Shown: positions 8,782-22,545 of the stretch, one piece after another
Numbering within the stretch: position 1 is the first letter of the stretch
Layout: each line of letters opens with the position of its first letter
Assembly (NCBI GenBank): GCA_000499405.2
Contig: HG738139.1
Span: forward strand, 15,972,858-16,036,857
DNA length: 64,000 bases
DNA from: Onchocerca volvulus
Lineage: Eukaryota > Nematoda > Chromadorea > Rhabditida > Onchocercidae
Direction of reading: 5' to 3'
Notes under the pieces: model-generated
Databases searched by the model: none
Told to the model about the DNA's origin: nothing
The model's input: only the letters and a program-made list of their open reading frames with translations
Made by a program: the position numbers and the translations under genes

Positions 8782-11700
8782 ATGCCAAAAATTATCAAAG
8801 GCAATGGTAAATGGAAAACAGTTGATATTTCTGGTGAATGTATCGGTGATGACAATTTCACTTTTCTTTCATCAATCGAAGAATACATACCCAATGAAGA
8901 ATATAAGAATACAAGTAGTCTAAAGGTATTTTCATATTTTCGTTTTCGTTTTTTTTTCCGGTTTTTTCTGCTTTCATTGAATTATACAGCATATAAATGT
9001 ACGGTAAAATGGTAATGTTATATACGTAAGAGGGAAGGTATTAAAAGTAAATTTTCAAATGTGAAGCTATTATTTTTGATGACTCAAACAATGAAGGAAG
9101 TAGAATGATCAAAGTTTAATTGTGTTTTGAAAATTATGAAATTTTGGAATAGTCAAATCAGTTCAATTCTTTTTTTTTTCTGGAATGAAATTTAAGTGGA
9201 TAATATGAAATATTTCGATCTTAATAAGGGGATAAAAAAATCACTGCTTTTTTATCATATTGGTTTTTTGTCATTGAATTATTTGGTCTTTTATGTATTC
9301 ATTCCAGCGATTTCATAATTTGAAAAATTGTAGAAGAAAGTGAAAAAGAGGAAAATAAGTGATACGTTGGATGAATCGGAAACGAATGATGATTGTATGG
9401 AGAAGGGAAAAAAGAAGAGTAAGAAAAAGAAAAAGTTGAAAAAATCCGTTGAAAGCGTGGTTAAAAAACAGGTAAATTTATATATCTTGGAAGACTAAAA
9501 TTATTTTGAGAAGTTTTTAAATGAAAAGGCAATATATATGTCAATTTCTGTTTTATATGTACAGAAGATTATCAGTTCTTAATTCGGAGTGTACGATTGT
9601 CTTTTGTTCAGCTATTTGCTTGGTCTTTAATTTACCATAACTGTTTTAATCGGTAGAACATTTATTTTTTGTTATTGTCAATAAAAGAAGAAATTAGGAC
9701 CGGATTATGTAGCGGATGAATAGCACGACTTCTGTAAATTAAAAAGACAAAAAAAAATTAGAAACATATAATAGTTCATTATTTTTACTATTTTAAAGAT
9801 TTCGGTTGCGAAGGATGAAGCAACAAGTGGTCACATTGAGAAAACAGTAGAATTTAGCAATGATAAAATTGAATATGGTATATATTTGATTTTTGTATTT
9901 TTTTTTTCTAATACTTTATATTATCTTTCTTCACTTCTCTTCATTTTTTCTCGCTTATATTAAAGAAAACTTTTGTAAAATGTATCATTTTCTATGTTAT
10001 TATTTCAAAAAGTATGATTATAGATGAATTGAATGGAAGTGATGAGGTTGCAGGCATGTCAAACTGGATGAATCTTTATATTTCTGATACAGTTTTAAAA
10101 GCTGTTGCTGATATGGGGTATTTTTCTACCACTTTTATGAAGTTTTTTGAATTGCAGAATAATTCCCAAATTTTTTAAAGATTTTTATAATGAGAATATA
10201 AAATATTATAGATTTACTGAACCTACGGAAATACAGAAACTTGTTATACCAGGTGCTATTAGAGATCGCCTTGATATCATTGGAGCTGCAGAGACGGTAA
10301 AGCTTGATTTTTGTTTTCTAACTTTTGAATAATCTACAAAAGGAGAAGTTTTCTTGACCGATCTAACGTTCATTAGTTCATTAATTCTAGTCTAAAATCA
10401 TTTCCTTTGTATATTGATTCTAAAGCTTTTCTCTTTTATTAAATTGTCACTGAAATATTTAACTATAATCTCATATACTATGTATTTAACAGTTGACTGC
10501 ACATATTAGGTTATGTGAGTTCTTTCATTTATCGAATTTAGTTTTTACGCTGAACCGTGTAATTATTATAAAATCATACATTTACAGGGAAGTGGAAAGA
10601 CATTAGCATTTGGTATTCCTGTTATTGAACATCTTTTAGTAAATCAGCCATCTGCCGAAAATAGTGAACAGATAAAGAGTATTCGAGCTCTCATCCTTGC
10701 ACCAACTCGCGAACTGGTGATGCAAATTAAGAATCACATCCATGCTTTACTAAAATATACTCCGTTCAAAGTAACTGTTACTTTCTTCCCATAAATTGAT
10801 TGGCTGCAATTTCAGGAAATTCGGCTGCAATTTTTTTCAAAATTTCGGGATGATAATACATCTGAAATTGAATGATTTAAGACAGAGTAATTATTCGGAA
10901 AGGCCATTACCTATGCACTAAATAAATTGATCATATAGTTATAGTGGCTGTATAATAAAATGGAGAAGTTCACTTCTTGAAAAGATTCCATTTGTTTTCT
11001 GTATAGCAGTCAATTTATATCCTCTGGTCTATTGCATCTAATCTTTCGATAATTTTCGATTTTCTTAAAACTTCTGATTACATGACTGGAAATTTCGAAT
11101 CATTTCCGTGCTATAATATATCCGAATATTTTTTTTTTTTTTTATTTTTTAAAAAATTGGATAACTTGCATAAAAGAGATCTCGAGCCATTTTTATTATT
11201 TTTTCCCCATTTTATAGGTTGCATCTATAGTCGGCGGTCTTTCACTTCAAAAACAAGAGCGTATATTAAAATATGTTCCTGAAATCGTTATTGCAACTCC
11301 CGGACGACTTTTAGCTTTGATGACATCAGCTGAAGCCAATAGTTGTCTTTCTAACTGGTCTCATCTACAGTGTCTCGTAATCGATGAAACAGATCGTATG
11401 ATTGAAAAAGGACATTTTGAAGATCTGCAACAAATTTTAGATACTATAAAAAAGTATGCAAATTAGTTTTTCCATTGATATATTGTGGAATTTCTGGTTA
11501 CTATGAATGAATTAATAATTAGAAACTAAAAGAATAGTGTGAAATATTTACAGAAACACATCTAAAAAGCTTCAAACTTTTGTATTTTCTGCTACCCTTA
11601 CATACACGCATCCTGTATCGAAGAAGCGCGATGGTGCAAACGATACAAAAATGAGTGCAGATGAGAAAATCAGTATGTTCTTTCGAATTATCAAATTTTA

Positions 11701-14700
11701 TTCCTAATATTCGAAGTTTCAAATTTTGAAACTGTTCAGAAACAATATTTTTTTATAGTTTTTTTTTCTTTTATTTTTCAGTTACAAAATTATTATAATG
11801 ATTTCAGAAGTACATTTTTCCCACGCCTAGTTACTCATCTATCCTAAAGTCTTCCCTTCTTTGTCGTTTTGTCACCCTTCTTTGTTGTTTTGTCAGAAGT
11901 TTAATCAAGGACATTATGACTCTCTTTTTAATATCGAAAATGTTCTGTGCTATCAAGTGATTGCTAGTAAAACAACTTGATATCGATTCATGCAAACTAT
12001 GGATTTTTAATTTCAATTTAATTATGTAGTTCTAAAATTATCAATGTTAGGTATTTTTTGCAACGAATATCAACTTGTTCAGACTTTCATTATATTGCGT
12101 TGATATATTTGCGCACTGGAACTGTCAAATATTGGGACGCTCTCGAAACAATTTCTTTCTTTTTGTTCATTTCATTTATTTTATTTTATTTTATTTCACT
12201 TGTTCTACTTCAGTTTATTTTTTAGTTTACTTTTTAATTTATCTTTTTTTGATTAATTACCCCTATTCTTTAGATAGATTGATTGAAATCACTGGAATAC
12301 GGAAAGAAAAGCACAAAATTATTGATATTACTGGCGAAAGAGGCACAGCGAAGAAGGTGGTAGAAGCGCGGATAAATTGCAAAAATTTGTTAGAAAAGGT
12401 ATATTTTGTTTCTGTTCTCGTTGTCTCTCATGGTGATTTTTTATGCTTCCTGATTCAGGATACCAGTCTCATATATCTACTGAATCGTTATGCTGGACGA
12501 ACATTGGTATTCACTAATTCAATCGATGCATCCAGAAGATTACATGGAATCTTAAAACAGGTAAAATGAAAGTTTTTTTGATATATGATGTCGAGATATA
12601 TATAATATTAAACAAAGAATATTTTTTTGAAAAAAATCATGCGAAATATGCTATTAGTACAATTTCCATCCTCTCCATTATTCTTTAATTGTTTTTCAGC
12701 TTGAGCATAAACCTGTTCCACTAATGTTGCATGCGAAAATGATGCAGAAGAAACGTTTAAAAAATTTGGAAAAGTTTGCTAGTAAACTTTTATTCCATTT
12801 ATTCACTTTTTTTTAATGCTGATCATTAGTTTGAGCTATTGCTTACAATACAGTTTGCATGGGATTTTCATATTTTTTTTAGTGCGAAGAAATTTTGAAT
12901 TTTCAGTGGAGGAAAATTCTGTTTTGCTCGCAACTGATGTAGCTGCACGTGGTTTGGATATTCGGGATGTTCAGCATGTTATTCATTATCAGGTGCCAAA
13001 AACTGCCGAGGTAGGTTTTGAAATTATATGAATGATGGTTTTAGTTCAGTTGTACTATAGATGGTTATTATTGTTTCACTTCACTTCTTTGATTTTAACT
13101 TGATTTTTGCGAATGTACTTTTGTCCTGATTACATTGTGATGCGTTTTCATCTCTTTATGTAATGCGTTGCTAACTGTGGCTAGCTGGTTTGACATATTT
13201 TATTATATTTTTTTTTTTTATTATACTATAATCATATCTTACGATTTTCATGGGATTTATGATGTCAATCGCTTGACGTTTTGCTCGCTTTGATTGACAT
13301 TATGTCTGAAATATGTTGCATATCATCATTTTTTGAAATTTAACAATTATCTATTAACTCTCGATTTTTCGAGCACATGAATATGATCAATTCTTACTAT
13401 TTTCCATAACTATTATGTGTCTTATTTCATATTTTATAGCTTTATATCCATCGGTGTGGTCGCACAGCACGAGCAACGAAAGAAGGACTAGCGATTTTAC
13501 TTCTTGATTCTCAAGATGTTCCTTACTACCAAAGAATATGTAGAAATTTGAGTAGAGGTTGGTTAATGTTCAATATTTCAATCTGTTATTGAGAAATCTG
13601 ATCCAGACTTTAGAAGTTTTTATGAAGTTGATAATCAAGAAATTGTATATTGTAATATTATTTCTCCTGTACTGTTTCAAGATCTTTTTTTTAATGCTTA
13701 AATTTCCTTAATTAATCCTTTGAAATCTTCTGAAAAGAATATCAAAAATATCATAGAGGAAAAACGGATTTCAAGATTATCGAGAAGGAAGATCAAAAAT
13801 TAATTTAAATGAATAAGTTCTATCTATTTGTTTAAAACTAAAGTACGTCAACAGCTTTTCATATGTCAAAAAATAAATAAATAAAATGGAAAACAAATAG
13901 CAAATTATTGTAATTTTTAACTAATGTATTGAAGTTACTAATGATCTCAACTTTCTCTTTTTTTTAAAAAAAATTTTTTTATTTAGAAAAATTGAATGAT
14001 GGAAATTGAACTGCGCAATAGGAAGATATCATAATATTTTATTGAAATACTAATAATATTGATGAAAAAGTGTTTGAATTTCAGAAAAAGAATTTCCTAT
14101 ATTTCCATTGGATTCACCTGAATTATATGGTGTTTTGAAAAAGCGGGTTGAAGCTGCTACAGCAGTTGAAGCATTAGATCATCGGTTGAAGAAGGTTAGA
14201 GTCGACAAGAGAAATTTTCAAATGTTTTTAATAATATTTGTATCTTATTTTAATTTTTTATGCAGCATTATTACTGTTCTTTTCCTTTAGTAATTTCGGA
14301 AGTTTTATAAAAATATTTAGTCTTTGGTGCTTTTTTTTTTTTCAATACTATATATGAATTTTAATGTTCGCTTGTTTGTTGACTCATTTTGTTACTTATG
14401 ACATCCCAAGAAATTTTTATTCTAACATGGTTTCTTCACATTTTCATTTCAAACGCATACATAAAGTCTTTTTTCTCCAGCTTAGATAATATGTAAACGA
14501 CCGATTTAACTACTTATATGAATTTGTAGATATATTCCAAACAGGCATGGTTTGAGAAATCAGCTGCAAGCGCAGATTTGGATTTGGATGAGAGGTCGGT
14601 TAAATTTTTTATTTTCTTTGTGAATAATGCTTATTATTCAATTTTTTGTTTAAATTCGAAAAAAAGATTTTTGTTTGAAATTACATTGGGTCTTAAAATA

Positions 14701-15913
14701 ACTCCTTAAAATTTGGTTAATAAAAAATATTTAAATTTTCTTTCATACAGCAAGTTTCTAAGACGATAAGCTTTAATTTGATGAAGGCAAGAAAGTTTTA
14801 ATGAGATCTGTTCTGAATTGTTAATAGCAAGATTTTGTTGGGGTTGTTAACTTTTCATGCCATACTTTCGTGTTAATTTATTAAAGAATCAATTTTTCAG
14901 TTAAAAAAAATTAGCAGTAATGATGCTTCGTTTTGGATAAGAAAGGATCTATTTTGATATTGATTTTTATTTTAGTGGATACAAAAAGAGCGCCACAGCA
15001 GAAATGATCGAAGATTTGCGAAAAGCGAAAAAAGCATTAGTGATCCAATTAAATCGTTTATTGTCCCAGTCATTGCCAGCCAACAACGTTCATGTCTTGG
15101 TATTATTTTACATGCTTTTTTTTTTCTTTTTGTAATGACAAGAAAGTCTCATTACTGGTCAAAAGTTGCTGTCGCTTTCATCATGCTATTTAATGTTTAG
15201 TAGTATTTGGACTATTTTTATGTTTTTTCCATTCAGGAAAAAAGTGTTACCTACGATCGTAGTCATTAAGACTGATTCTACTTTTAAGGCAATTTGTAAC
15301 TGAGTATATAGGTACAACAAAAGAAGTATTAAAATATTGAAATGAAATATGACATTTTATTGTAATATTCAGTTTAATTTGTGGAAAATAATCAACATTT
15401 TGCTGGTTGAACTACTGTATAAGTTTCTTTTATCTTATGATTTTACTTTCAATTGTGATCGTGCTTTGAAGAATACTAATATTAAGAAGATAGATCGAAA
15501 TTTCTTTTTTTTTTCCTTTCCTCTCTTTCTTTGTTGATTTTTCAATCTGATGATTCTCTGCACAGTGTTTTCCAATTTTCGAAAATTAATTCGGATTCAT
15601 TTCCATTCATATTTATGTGATACATGTTATGCATGGAGAATTTTTAACGTAAAATTATCAGTTTGGATTTGCAATTTTGATTCCTTTAAAATATGTAATA
15701 ATTGCTTAATTTTCCATTCTTCCTTTTTAGAAAACTCGTTACGTGACCCCAGAAATAGCATCAAATTACGGCAGGTCATCGACACAGAGTGCAATTGTTT
15801 CATTAACTGAAAATATGGAGCATGAAAAAATGTTGAAGAAGAAATGTAGGAGTGTTTTCGTACGCCGTCTCAAAACTTCTAAGAAGAAGAAAAGAAAACA
15901 GATGAAAAGATAA
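8782..15913 (+). CDS. ddx24: DEAD-box RNA helicase, DDX24 family
   Basis: This is an ATP-dependent RNA helicase, probably nucleolar and acting in large-subunit rRNA maturation, as DDX24/Mak5 proteins do. Seventeen exons join in phase: 8782..8925, 9334..9471, 9799..9877, 10024..10117, 10158..10296, 10588..10770, 11218..11453, 11554..11672, 12274..12398, 12459..12560, 12700..12781, 12907..13010, 13440..13557, 14085..14194, 14530..14594, 14976..15099, 15731..15913 (about 714 aa). The N-terminus KGNGKWKTVDISGE matches the DDX24 start, followed by a lysine-rich stretch. Motifs seen: Q-motif FTEPTEIQ, motif I AAETGSGKT (195-203), Ia PTREL (237-241), TPGR (286-289), II DETD (315-318) instead of DEAD, III SAT (350-352), TLVFTNS (434-440), V ATDVAARGLD (489-498) and VI HRCGRTAR (519-526). 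MIEKGHFEDL after motif II and VQHVIHYQVPKTAE are DDX24 signatures. The C-terminus is basic. Human DDX24 is longer. Confidence 0.93.
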
Positions 15914-15948
15914 CATTCTCCTAAATAATATATTTACCCTTGATAAAG

Positions 15949-15954
15949 AATAAA
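15949..15954 (+). terminator. Candidate polyadenylation signal of ddx24
   Basis: AATAAA lies 36 bp after the TAA stop, followed by a T-rich stretch near 15980. The spacing is typical of nematode 3' UTRs. Confidence 0.55.
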
Positions 15955-16744
15955 TGGACAACACCACTTTATCCATTTTTTTTTTTTGTTTCATTTTATT
16001 CCATTTTTTTCCAGAAAGCAGTAGTATTGCGGAGCTTTACCAAGGATTATCAAAGCGTTTACTAATTTACATTTGCTAAATTTTAACTGACTGCTTTGAC
16101 AATCGTTATCATATCATTTATATTATCACAATAGCAATTATATAGGACTTTCCTTGTCTTTGATGACATTCCAGATATGATAATATCACTGTGATATGTA
16201 AATTAATGAACATTGCAGAAAATTTTTGATAATGTTCTACAATTCAGATGTTTTTTGAGAAATATCGGATAAAATGAAAAAAAAAAAAAGTGTAAGATAA
16301 AAAAAACTTGAATTCTCTTCCTAAAGTAGGAAAAGTATCCAAGAGTGTTACTTTTCTTTTTTATAAATTGGGTTGGATTTCATCCATGGACTTCAGCAAA
16401 TATCATTCTTGCTTGAATTGTTGATTTTATTGTTATTCGAATTTAAAATATTACATTAATAAAAAATTGCTTCTCATGTTGATACTGATGATTGAGCACA
16501 TTTTACTTTGCAACATAGTTTAGTTCATCTAATAGCTTAATTTTGCAGAATTTTGGATAAATATTAGGACGTTTGGCTGTACTGCTGACTCTGCAAAAAA
16601 TGATTAAATGAAGAGAATATATAAATGAAGCAATAGAATCGAATATGGGATAGAAATATAATAGATATATAATTTTTAAAAATGTGAAAAATCGTTGGGA
16701 CAGGTATGGAAATTATATGATGGGATGATGGTTAAGTAAATGAT

Positions 16745-17070
16745 ACAATTCAAAATTGATAGGAGAAATATCGGAACGATATTCGCATGACAGACAGAAT
16801 TTTGGCTTTCAATATTTCTCGTAAAATCTAAATTCGGAAAATAAAGACGTATAAAAGGTATCATTGATTAAAGTTTGCTTATTTAACATTTTCTTGCTTG
16901 CAGCTGATAAAAACACAAGATGATAAGTGATAAGATAGTAACAATGAGTAAGTATAAAATGGTAATTAGTTTAGGGAAGAAAAAAGAGTAACAGTTTCTT
17001 CTTTTTTTTGGAAAGGAAACAAAATAAAGGGAGATTGATAGACTTGCGTAGGTGCACAAAAGAATAATTT
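16745..17070 (+). repeat. Duplicated non-coding element, copy A
   Basis: This block aligns with 19165-19485 over about 320 bp with many substitutions and small gaps. Shared landmarks in order: AATTGATAGGA, TCGAATGATA-like text, TTCTGGCTTTCAAT or TTTTGGCTTTCAAT, TTTAACATTTTCTT, CTGATAAAAA, AAGTGATA, AGTAACAATGAG or ATAGCAATGAGA, AATTAGTTTAG, GAAACAAAATAAAGG and a closing GTGCAC or ATGCACG. A short ORF (MISDKIVTMSKYKMV...) in copy A is broken in copy B, so the conserved unit is not obviously protein-coding. It is a segmental duplicate or a dispersed repeat of unknown kind. Confidence 0.65.
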
Positions 17071-17939
17071 ATAATGGATCCAAAATTCAATAAAGTTCGA
17101 AACAGTTTCGTCTTTTGATGTTAATTTACGGCGAATGATTCGATACTCTTTTAATATTCATTTACTGCTTTAAATTAATTAAATGGAAGCTTATATTCCG
17201 GAAAAACTTGAAGCCAATATTGATTGTTATTATTCTGAACAGGGAAACTATCGATATATGTCGATATATAAGTTTATATATATTTTGGCTTATACATGTG
17301 AAATTTTTCGGAAAACAAAATGAAATAAATATAAAACGGGACTACTTTTTCCTTTGGTTTGCTTGAATTTTCCTCTTTTCGTATTTTATGAATAAGTTGT
17401 GCATATTTTCAATAAATAAAAGATTATATGAAAAGATGAATACAGAATGACAGTGATGAGAATGAAATTGATTTTTGTTTTACTTGCCGTTACCTTTTTC
17501 ATTTTCTTGATTCAGATCGATTCATTTTCTATCAATCAATAATTTTCGTGTAATATTTTAATGGGAGAACGATCTGATCATAAGATCATTTCCTATTTCA
17601 TTTCATAAGTAATTCAAAGGTGCATTTTGCTTGAACTTTCTTTGTCCTTTTCTTCCTGTTATAACGACGAATAAAATATATTGCAAGTAATTAATTTTAA
17701 TATGAAATAAAATGATATCTAGTCAAATTAAATTTGAAAAATTGAATCAGATTTTATCCTTCCATTTTGTATGCTTTTTCCTTTACCATAATTGACATTA
17801 TATCACTTCTTATCATTGTTTCATTTATTCATCCATTCATTCAGATTAAACAGATAAATTGAATGGAATGGATTTATATATATTGACATCATGTTGACAT
17901 ATATAAATATATATATAATGATATCAACTCCGAAGTTAT

Positions 17940-17970
<31 letters not shown>

Positions 17971-19164
17971 GTTGTCGCAAATGATATCTTTCATAATCAT
18001 TTTCGATATTTTTATATCAGAATTAAATGAATTTATTCCAGAAAAAATTGATGAATTTCACGTTTCAACTTCATCTATCAGCAACTGATATGTTCTGCTG
18101 AATTTTATCTATTGCTCCTAATATTTTTAATAAGCAAGTTGGTTCAAAAAATCCTAAATTTTGATTCAATCCGTAAATTTCACAGAAAAGTTAGATTTTT
18201 TGCTTTCTTCTGGTAACTTAATAATTCTTTTCTATAGACTTCGTAAATATTTTATAAGTTTAAACTAGATTATGGTTTTAGCAATTTTAATGAATTGATC
18301 TTAGTGTTCAAAAATTAAAGTGAGTAATGGTGTAATCTTAAATACAAAGAAAAACATTCAGATGGTGATGTTAGAAATTAAAAAGTAAGATATAGGCCAA
18401 AAATTGATCAAAGTTTTGAAATTAAAAAAGATCATACAAAAATGTCGTGAGCGACAATAATTTGGAATGAAAAAAAAAAGAAAAAAAGCAGATTATATGT
18501 AGTTTTTAAGTTCTCATTAAAAAATGAATAATTTTTTAAACGGAATTTAAAATAAAATATTAAGAAACTCTCATCATATTGAGTGATCGAAAAATTTTAT
18601 TAATAACTATAAAATATCTGAATTTTCTGAGTCCAAAGGATGAAACCCACAGCATATGAGACAAGAATAGTATGGTAATTTTTAGTGTTTAATCGCTTAA
18701 TCAAGAAATAAATTTCTCTTCAAAAGAAGGATTCTTTCAGCATCGAATCACAGTTCTGTTCTTCCAAATCGAATGAAAGTGTTGACCGTCAGTTTTTTGA
18801 ACAATAATAACTTATTTAATTGAGGAGCATGCAAATTAACATTAAGATGAACTTGCAAACAAAGTGCTAAATCAATGAATTGAACCACTGATTATCTCAT
18901 ATGCCAATATTAGTGATGATGCAATTGATCAGTGATAAATTTTTAGAAAATTTTGGAATTTTTCAACACCAATCAGTACGACTCTTGCAAGTTTTTTTTT
19001 CTTTAATTAGAATGATAAATTCAACTTGTTACCTTTTAAATTTAAACATTTTTGCCACTTTACTAATTAAACTTGGTCAAACTAAATAATTTAGAAGAAA
19101 GAAATCGTGATGGATTCGATTTAAGTGTTATGATCTAATGTTTCTTATCCAATATGAAATGGAA

Positions 19165-19485
19165 TAACGAAACAATTGATAGGAAAAATATTCGAATGAT
19201 AATTGTATGAATGATATAATTCTGGCTTTCAATTTATCTACAAAGTTAAGATTTATAATATGACATCGTGGTTAAAATTCGCTTGTTTAACATTTTCTTA
19301 TTTGCAACTGATAAAAAAAAAAACAAAATAACAAGAAGTGATAGGATAATAGCAATGAGATAAGCGTAAAGTGAAAATTAATTTAGTAAAAAAACTAGCG
19401 ATTTCTCTTTTTGGTCGAGAAGAAACAAAATAAAGGAGAACTAATCAATTTGCAGGATAAAAGATGCACGAAAAAATTAGGTACA
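19165..19485 (+). repeat. Duplicated non-coding element, copy B
   Basis: This is the partner of the block at 16745-17070, in the same orientation and about 2.4 kb downstream. The order of conserved islands is the same, and the divergence suggests an old duplication. In this copy the ATG corresponding to copy A's small ORF is followed by a stop after one codon. Confidence 0.65.
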
Positions 19486-21560
19486 TATAGATTAACTTTT
19501 AATTACAAAATGCAAGTAATGGCAAATACTATTTCTATTTAGATACCAAAAATCAGATTCTCTAAAATATTTTCGTAATGTTAGCACTTTTTTCTGGCAT
19601 AAATATCCCATTTTTATGCAATTTATTACCTGATTAATCTTCAGGATTAAATGTTACACATTCAAGAATAAGCTGTCTCAATTTTGACTATATAAACCGA
19701 TGAAATCAGTTACAAAAAGATACCATTGAAATTTGTGTTAATTCTCAATTGATTTCGAGATAAGCCAGATGGAAATCGGCCAATAAAAATTTACTAGCAA
19801 CTGGAGAATCTCTCAATAGCATAATAATTTTGTTCAATTATAATGAATTCATTATCATGTCAGAATCTCTTGAAACCAACTATCGCATACACTGAGCTCA
19901 AACTTTATTTATGAATTAGTTTGAAGAAAATGGTTAAATTTAACCATTTAATAAGATTTCGATTATGTAGTTAGCTTATTCAGCAAGTTTATTCCATATC
20001 TATTTATTGCAAGTTTGAGATCTGAAATTTGCAAGAAAAGAAGTGTTTTAAAAACGAGTTGAATTAGAAACGACAGAAAAAAGTGGTTCAGAAATGAATT
20101 GAAAATTGATATTAAATAATATATGCATCGAACAGTAGAAGGAAATAAAAACTTGGACTGCAAATTTTTTTTGTCAAAACTTTTCCATAAAGTTTAGAAA
20201 AGTAACAAAATGAAATCAAATCTTTGTAATTCAGAGTTAAAATGTTTGAAAAAATTGATTTATATAATCGGTTCAGAATAATATCATCAGTATTTGTAAG
20301 GAAAATGTTTTGGATTGTTTGTTGGAGCAAAATTAAATTAATTTGTAAAAAAGACTTCCGAATTATTATATTTTGTATGTTATTGAAACGGTTTTTGAGA
20401 GCATTTCGATTATAAATAAATCTAAAAAGTTAAAATTATTGCTATTATTATTATCAATACTTGATAAATCTTCAGTACTGTTAATTTCTAAATTTATGTG
20501 TAACAGCATTGAAATGGATTTTGTTTCATTAAGTCAGGAGTTGACTGATTTAATAGATGATGATAAATCAACCTGACATAATCACTGCATAAAGAAATTA
20601 TTATGCATGAATTATATGGAAAATGCATATCTGTCACAAAGGTATTTATTTATTTAATTGCATACAATTATCATTATACCATTAAAATAATCAAATTTTT
20701 TGTGTTAACAAATTGTGCCAGAGTTTTTGGTAATGAAATAAATTTGTGACTGCAATGATAATTTTTGATTTGCATATACTTCTGGATTTAATTTCTGCAA
20801 ATATCATTGCAATTTGAATACTAAAATACTCATAACATGATATAGAATATTAATCTAGCAAACAGTTAATTTCAATTATGAATTAATAAAACAAATGTCA
20901 ATCATAGAAACTGTTGAAATGTACGAAATATCATCACTGAATTATATTTCCATGTTTTTTTTCCTTCTTTCCTTTTTTTTATTCTTTTATTTTAAATTTA
21001 TCAAAAAAATACAATTTCAAATCAGAATTATTTTGTCATAGTATTTAGCAACACTGGATTTCAATAATTTTTATTATTTTTTAATCAAAATGATTTAAAT
21101 TTATAAATGTTGAGAAGTTATTAAACACACATTATCGTACAATCATTACCACATTAATGATTTGTTTTTTCTACTTTCAGATTTATCATCTGATGAATTA
21201 TAAAGTCATAAATTTTGCTTAGAAAGATTTTATCAATTTCTAATTCCGGTAATTTATAATCGTATTTATAATCTTTTCTCCTTTTTCCGCCCAATTTACT
21301 TGCAAAAATTTTGCAATTTTTAAATTTTTTTCTTATTTGAAATAATACAAAATATTTTTTATAGGAAATACTATGAACATGGTTAATATTTAATATATTA
21401 TCGATTCAAAAATCAAGCAAACATAATTCAAACAATTGAAATATGAAATGGTACAATCTTTCTCTTTTTCTCTTTCTTCTTTTTATCATATCACTACAGC
21501 GATGATAATTTTTCATATTATCATCCTAAAATGATATGATTAAAATGACACAACAGACTT

Positions 21561-22545
21561 TCAATGTATGCAATCGCGTGTTTCACCACTAAATTTGCCA
21601 GCTAATTCGATTGTTCCAACATCATAAAGTTTTGTTGGCACACTGCCAATTGTAATGAACTCATCCGGTATCATAATGCTGATTTTACGTTGGCAAGGCT
21701 GCAATATGATACGTTTATCGTTCATTTTATTTAGCTATCAAAAAAAAAAAAAGATTTTTTAAGAAAGATTTTTTCTAAAAAGATTTCATAAAATCTTGTT
21801 TAAATAATTTAACATTCTTTTTCCTTGTTGCTTCCTTTTTTCTGTTGAATTGTTGAAAAAATTTATTTTTCAAATTCTCTAAGACCTTAAGTTTGCTTTC
21901 GCAAAAAATATTTCAAAACTATGTGGCTTAATTTCTTTCATGGTTAATAAATTTGTTGAATTTTGCATAAGTAAGTTAATACATACCCACCAACCATCGT
22001 TGCAATCATGGTAAATGTTTATTTTTGGATCAATTGGTGTCATTTCAGCATTATGTCCAGTAATTTGGAAAAATCCTCGAGAATCGGATAGTGTTTCACC
22101 CATGAAGTCATCAAAATCCAATCCTGTGGAAATTATTGGAAATGAATAAAGAATCAAAGTTTAGTACTATCATTTTATTTGAATTAGAAGAAGAAATTGT
22201 TGTAACTTTTTAAAGGCTAAATTCATTATTATTTTACGAAATTGTCAACATGTCAACCTATCGAATAGGTTTAAAATTTGATTTATGAGTTTTTTTTTTT
22301 TTAATTTAAATTTATAAATAAATTTGTCGCATGAACTAATTGGAAGGATTATGTTTTTGATCCGTTGAATTGATACCTCTGTCATCGTCGTACAACTTAA
22401 TCAGCACATCACCTTCAGGTCGTCCGTTACACGTCAGGAAACCTTTGGCTCCAGCAGCTTGTGTTCGTCCAACTAAACCACCAACAGCCCCGTAGATGCA
22501 CGGGATTGCAAATATTGTCAATAGGAAAGCTTGCTGTATCATCAT
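21561..22545 (-). CDS. Transthyretin-like (TTL) secreted protein, copy 1
   Basis: This belongs to the nematode-specific transthyretin-like family: small secreted proteins, often abundant in parasite secretions, whose molecular roles are mostly unknown. Three exons: 22545..22377, 22123..21987 and 21698..21561 (147 aa). The start is set at MMIQQAFLL, which gives a compact signal peptide (about 19 residues, cut after YG) and sits right behind a CTTAAAG acceptor; an ATG 36 nt upstream in frame is less likely. The mature part begins AVGGLVGRTQAAGAKGFLTC, followed by NGRPEGDVLIKLYDDDRG, the family hallmark near strand A. Four cysteines are seen: TCNG, HDCNDG, PCQRK and RDCIH at the C-terminus. Exon 2 ends GWW before a GTATGT donor. 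The gene is the first of three related copies; copy 2 lies 2.3 kb away on the same strand. Confidence 0.9.

Larger units (their letters stand above)
15914..21560. other. Gene-poor stretch between ddx24 and the first TTL gene
   Basis: These 5.6 kb hold no gene I can support. All open frames are short and A+T-driven. A long T run lies at 17942-17971. The main structure is a diverged duplicated block, at 16745-17070 and 19165-19485, listed separately. A 40-codon run ending VSLSQELTDLIDDDKST near 20515-20576 looks slightly coding-like but has no start or partner exon I trust. Confidence 0.55.

Noticed and set aside
12075..12569. 164-codon plus-strand ORF
   Set aside because: It is intron 8 of ddx24 read through into exons 9 and 10; the first 65 residues are T-rich intron sequence.
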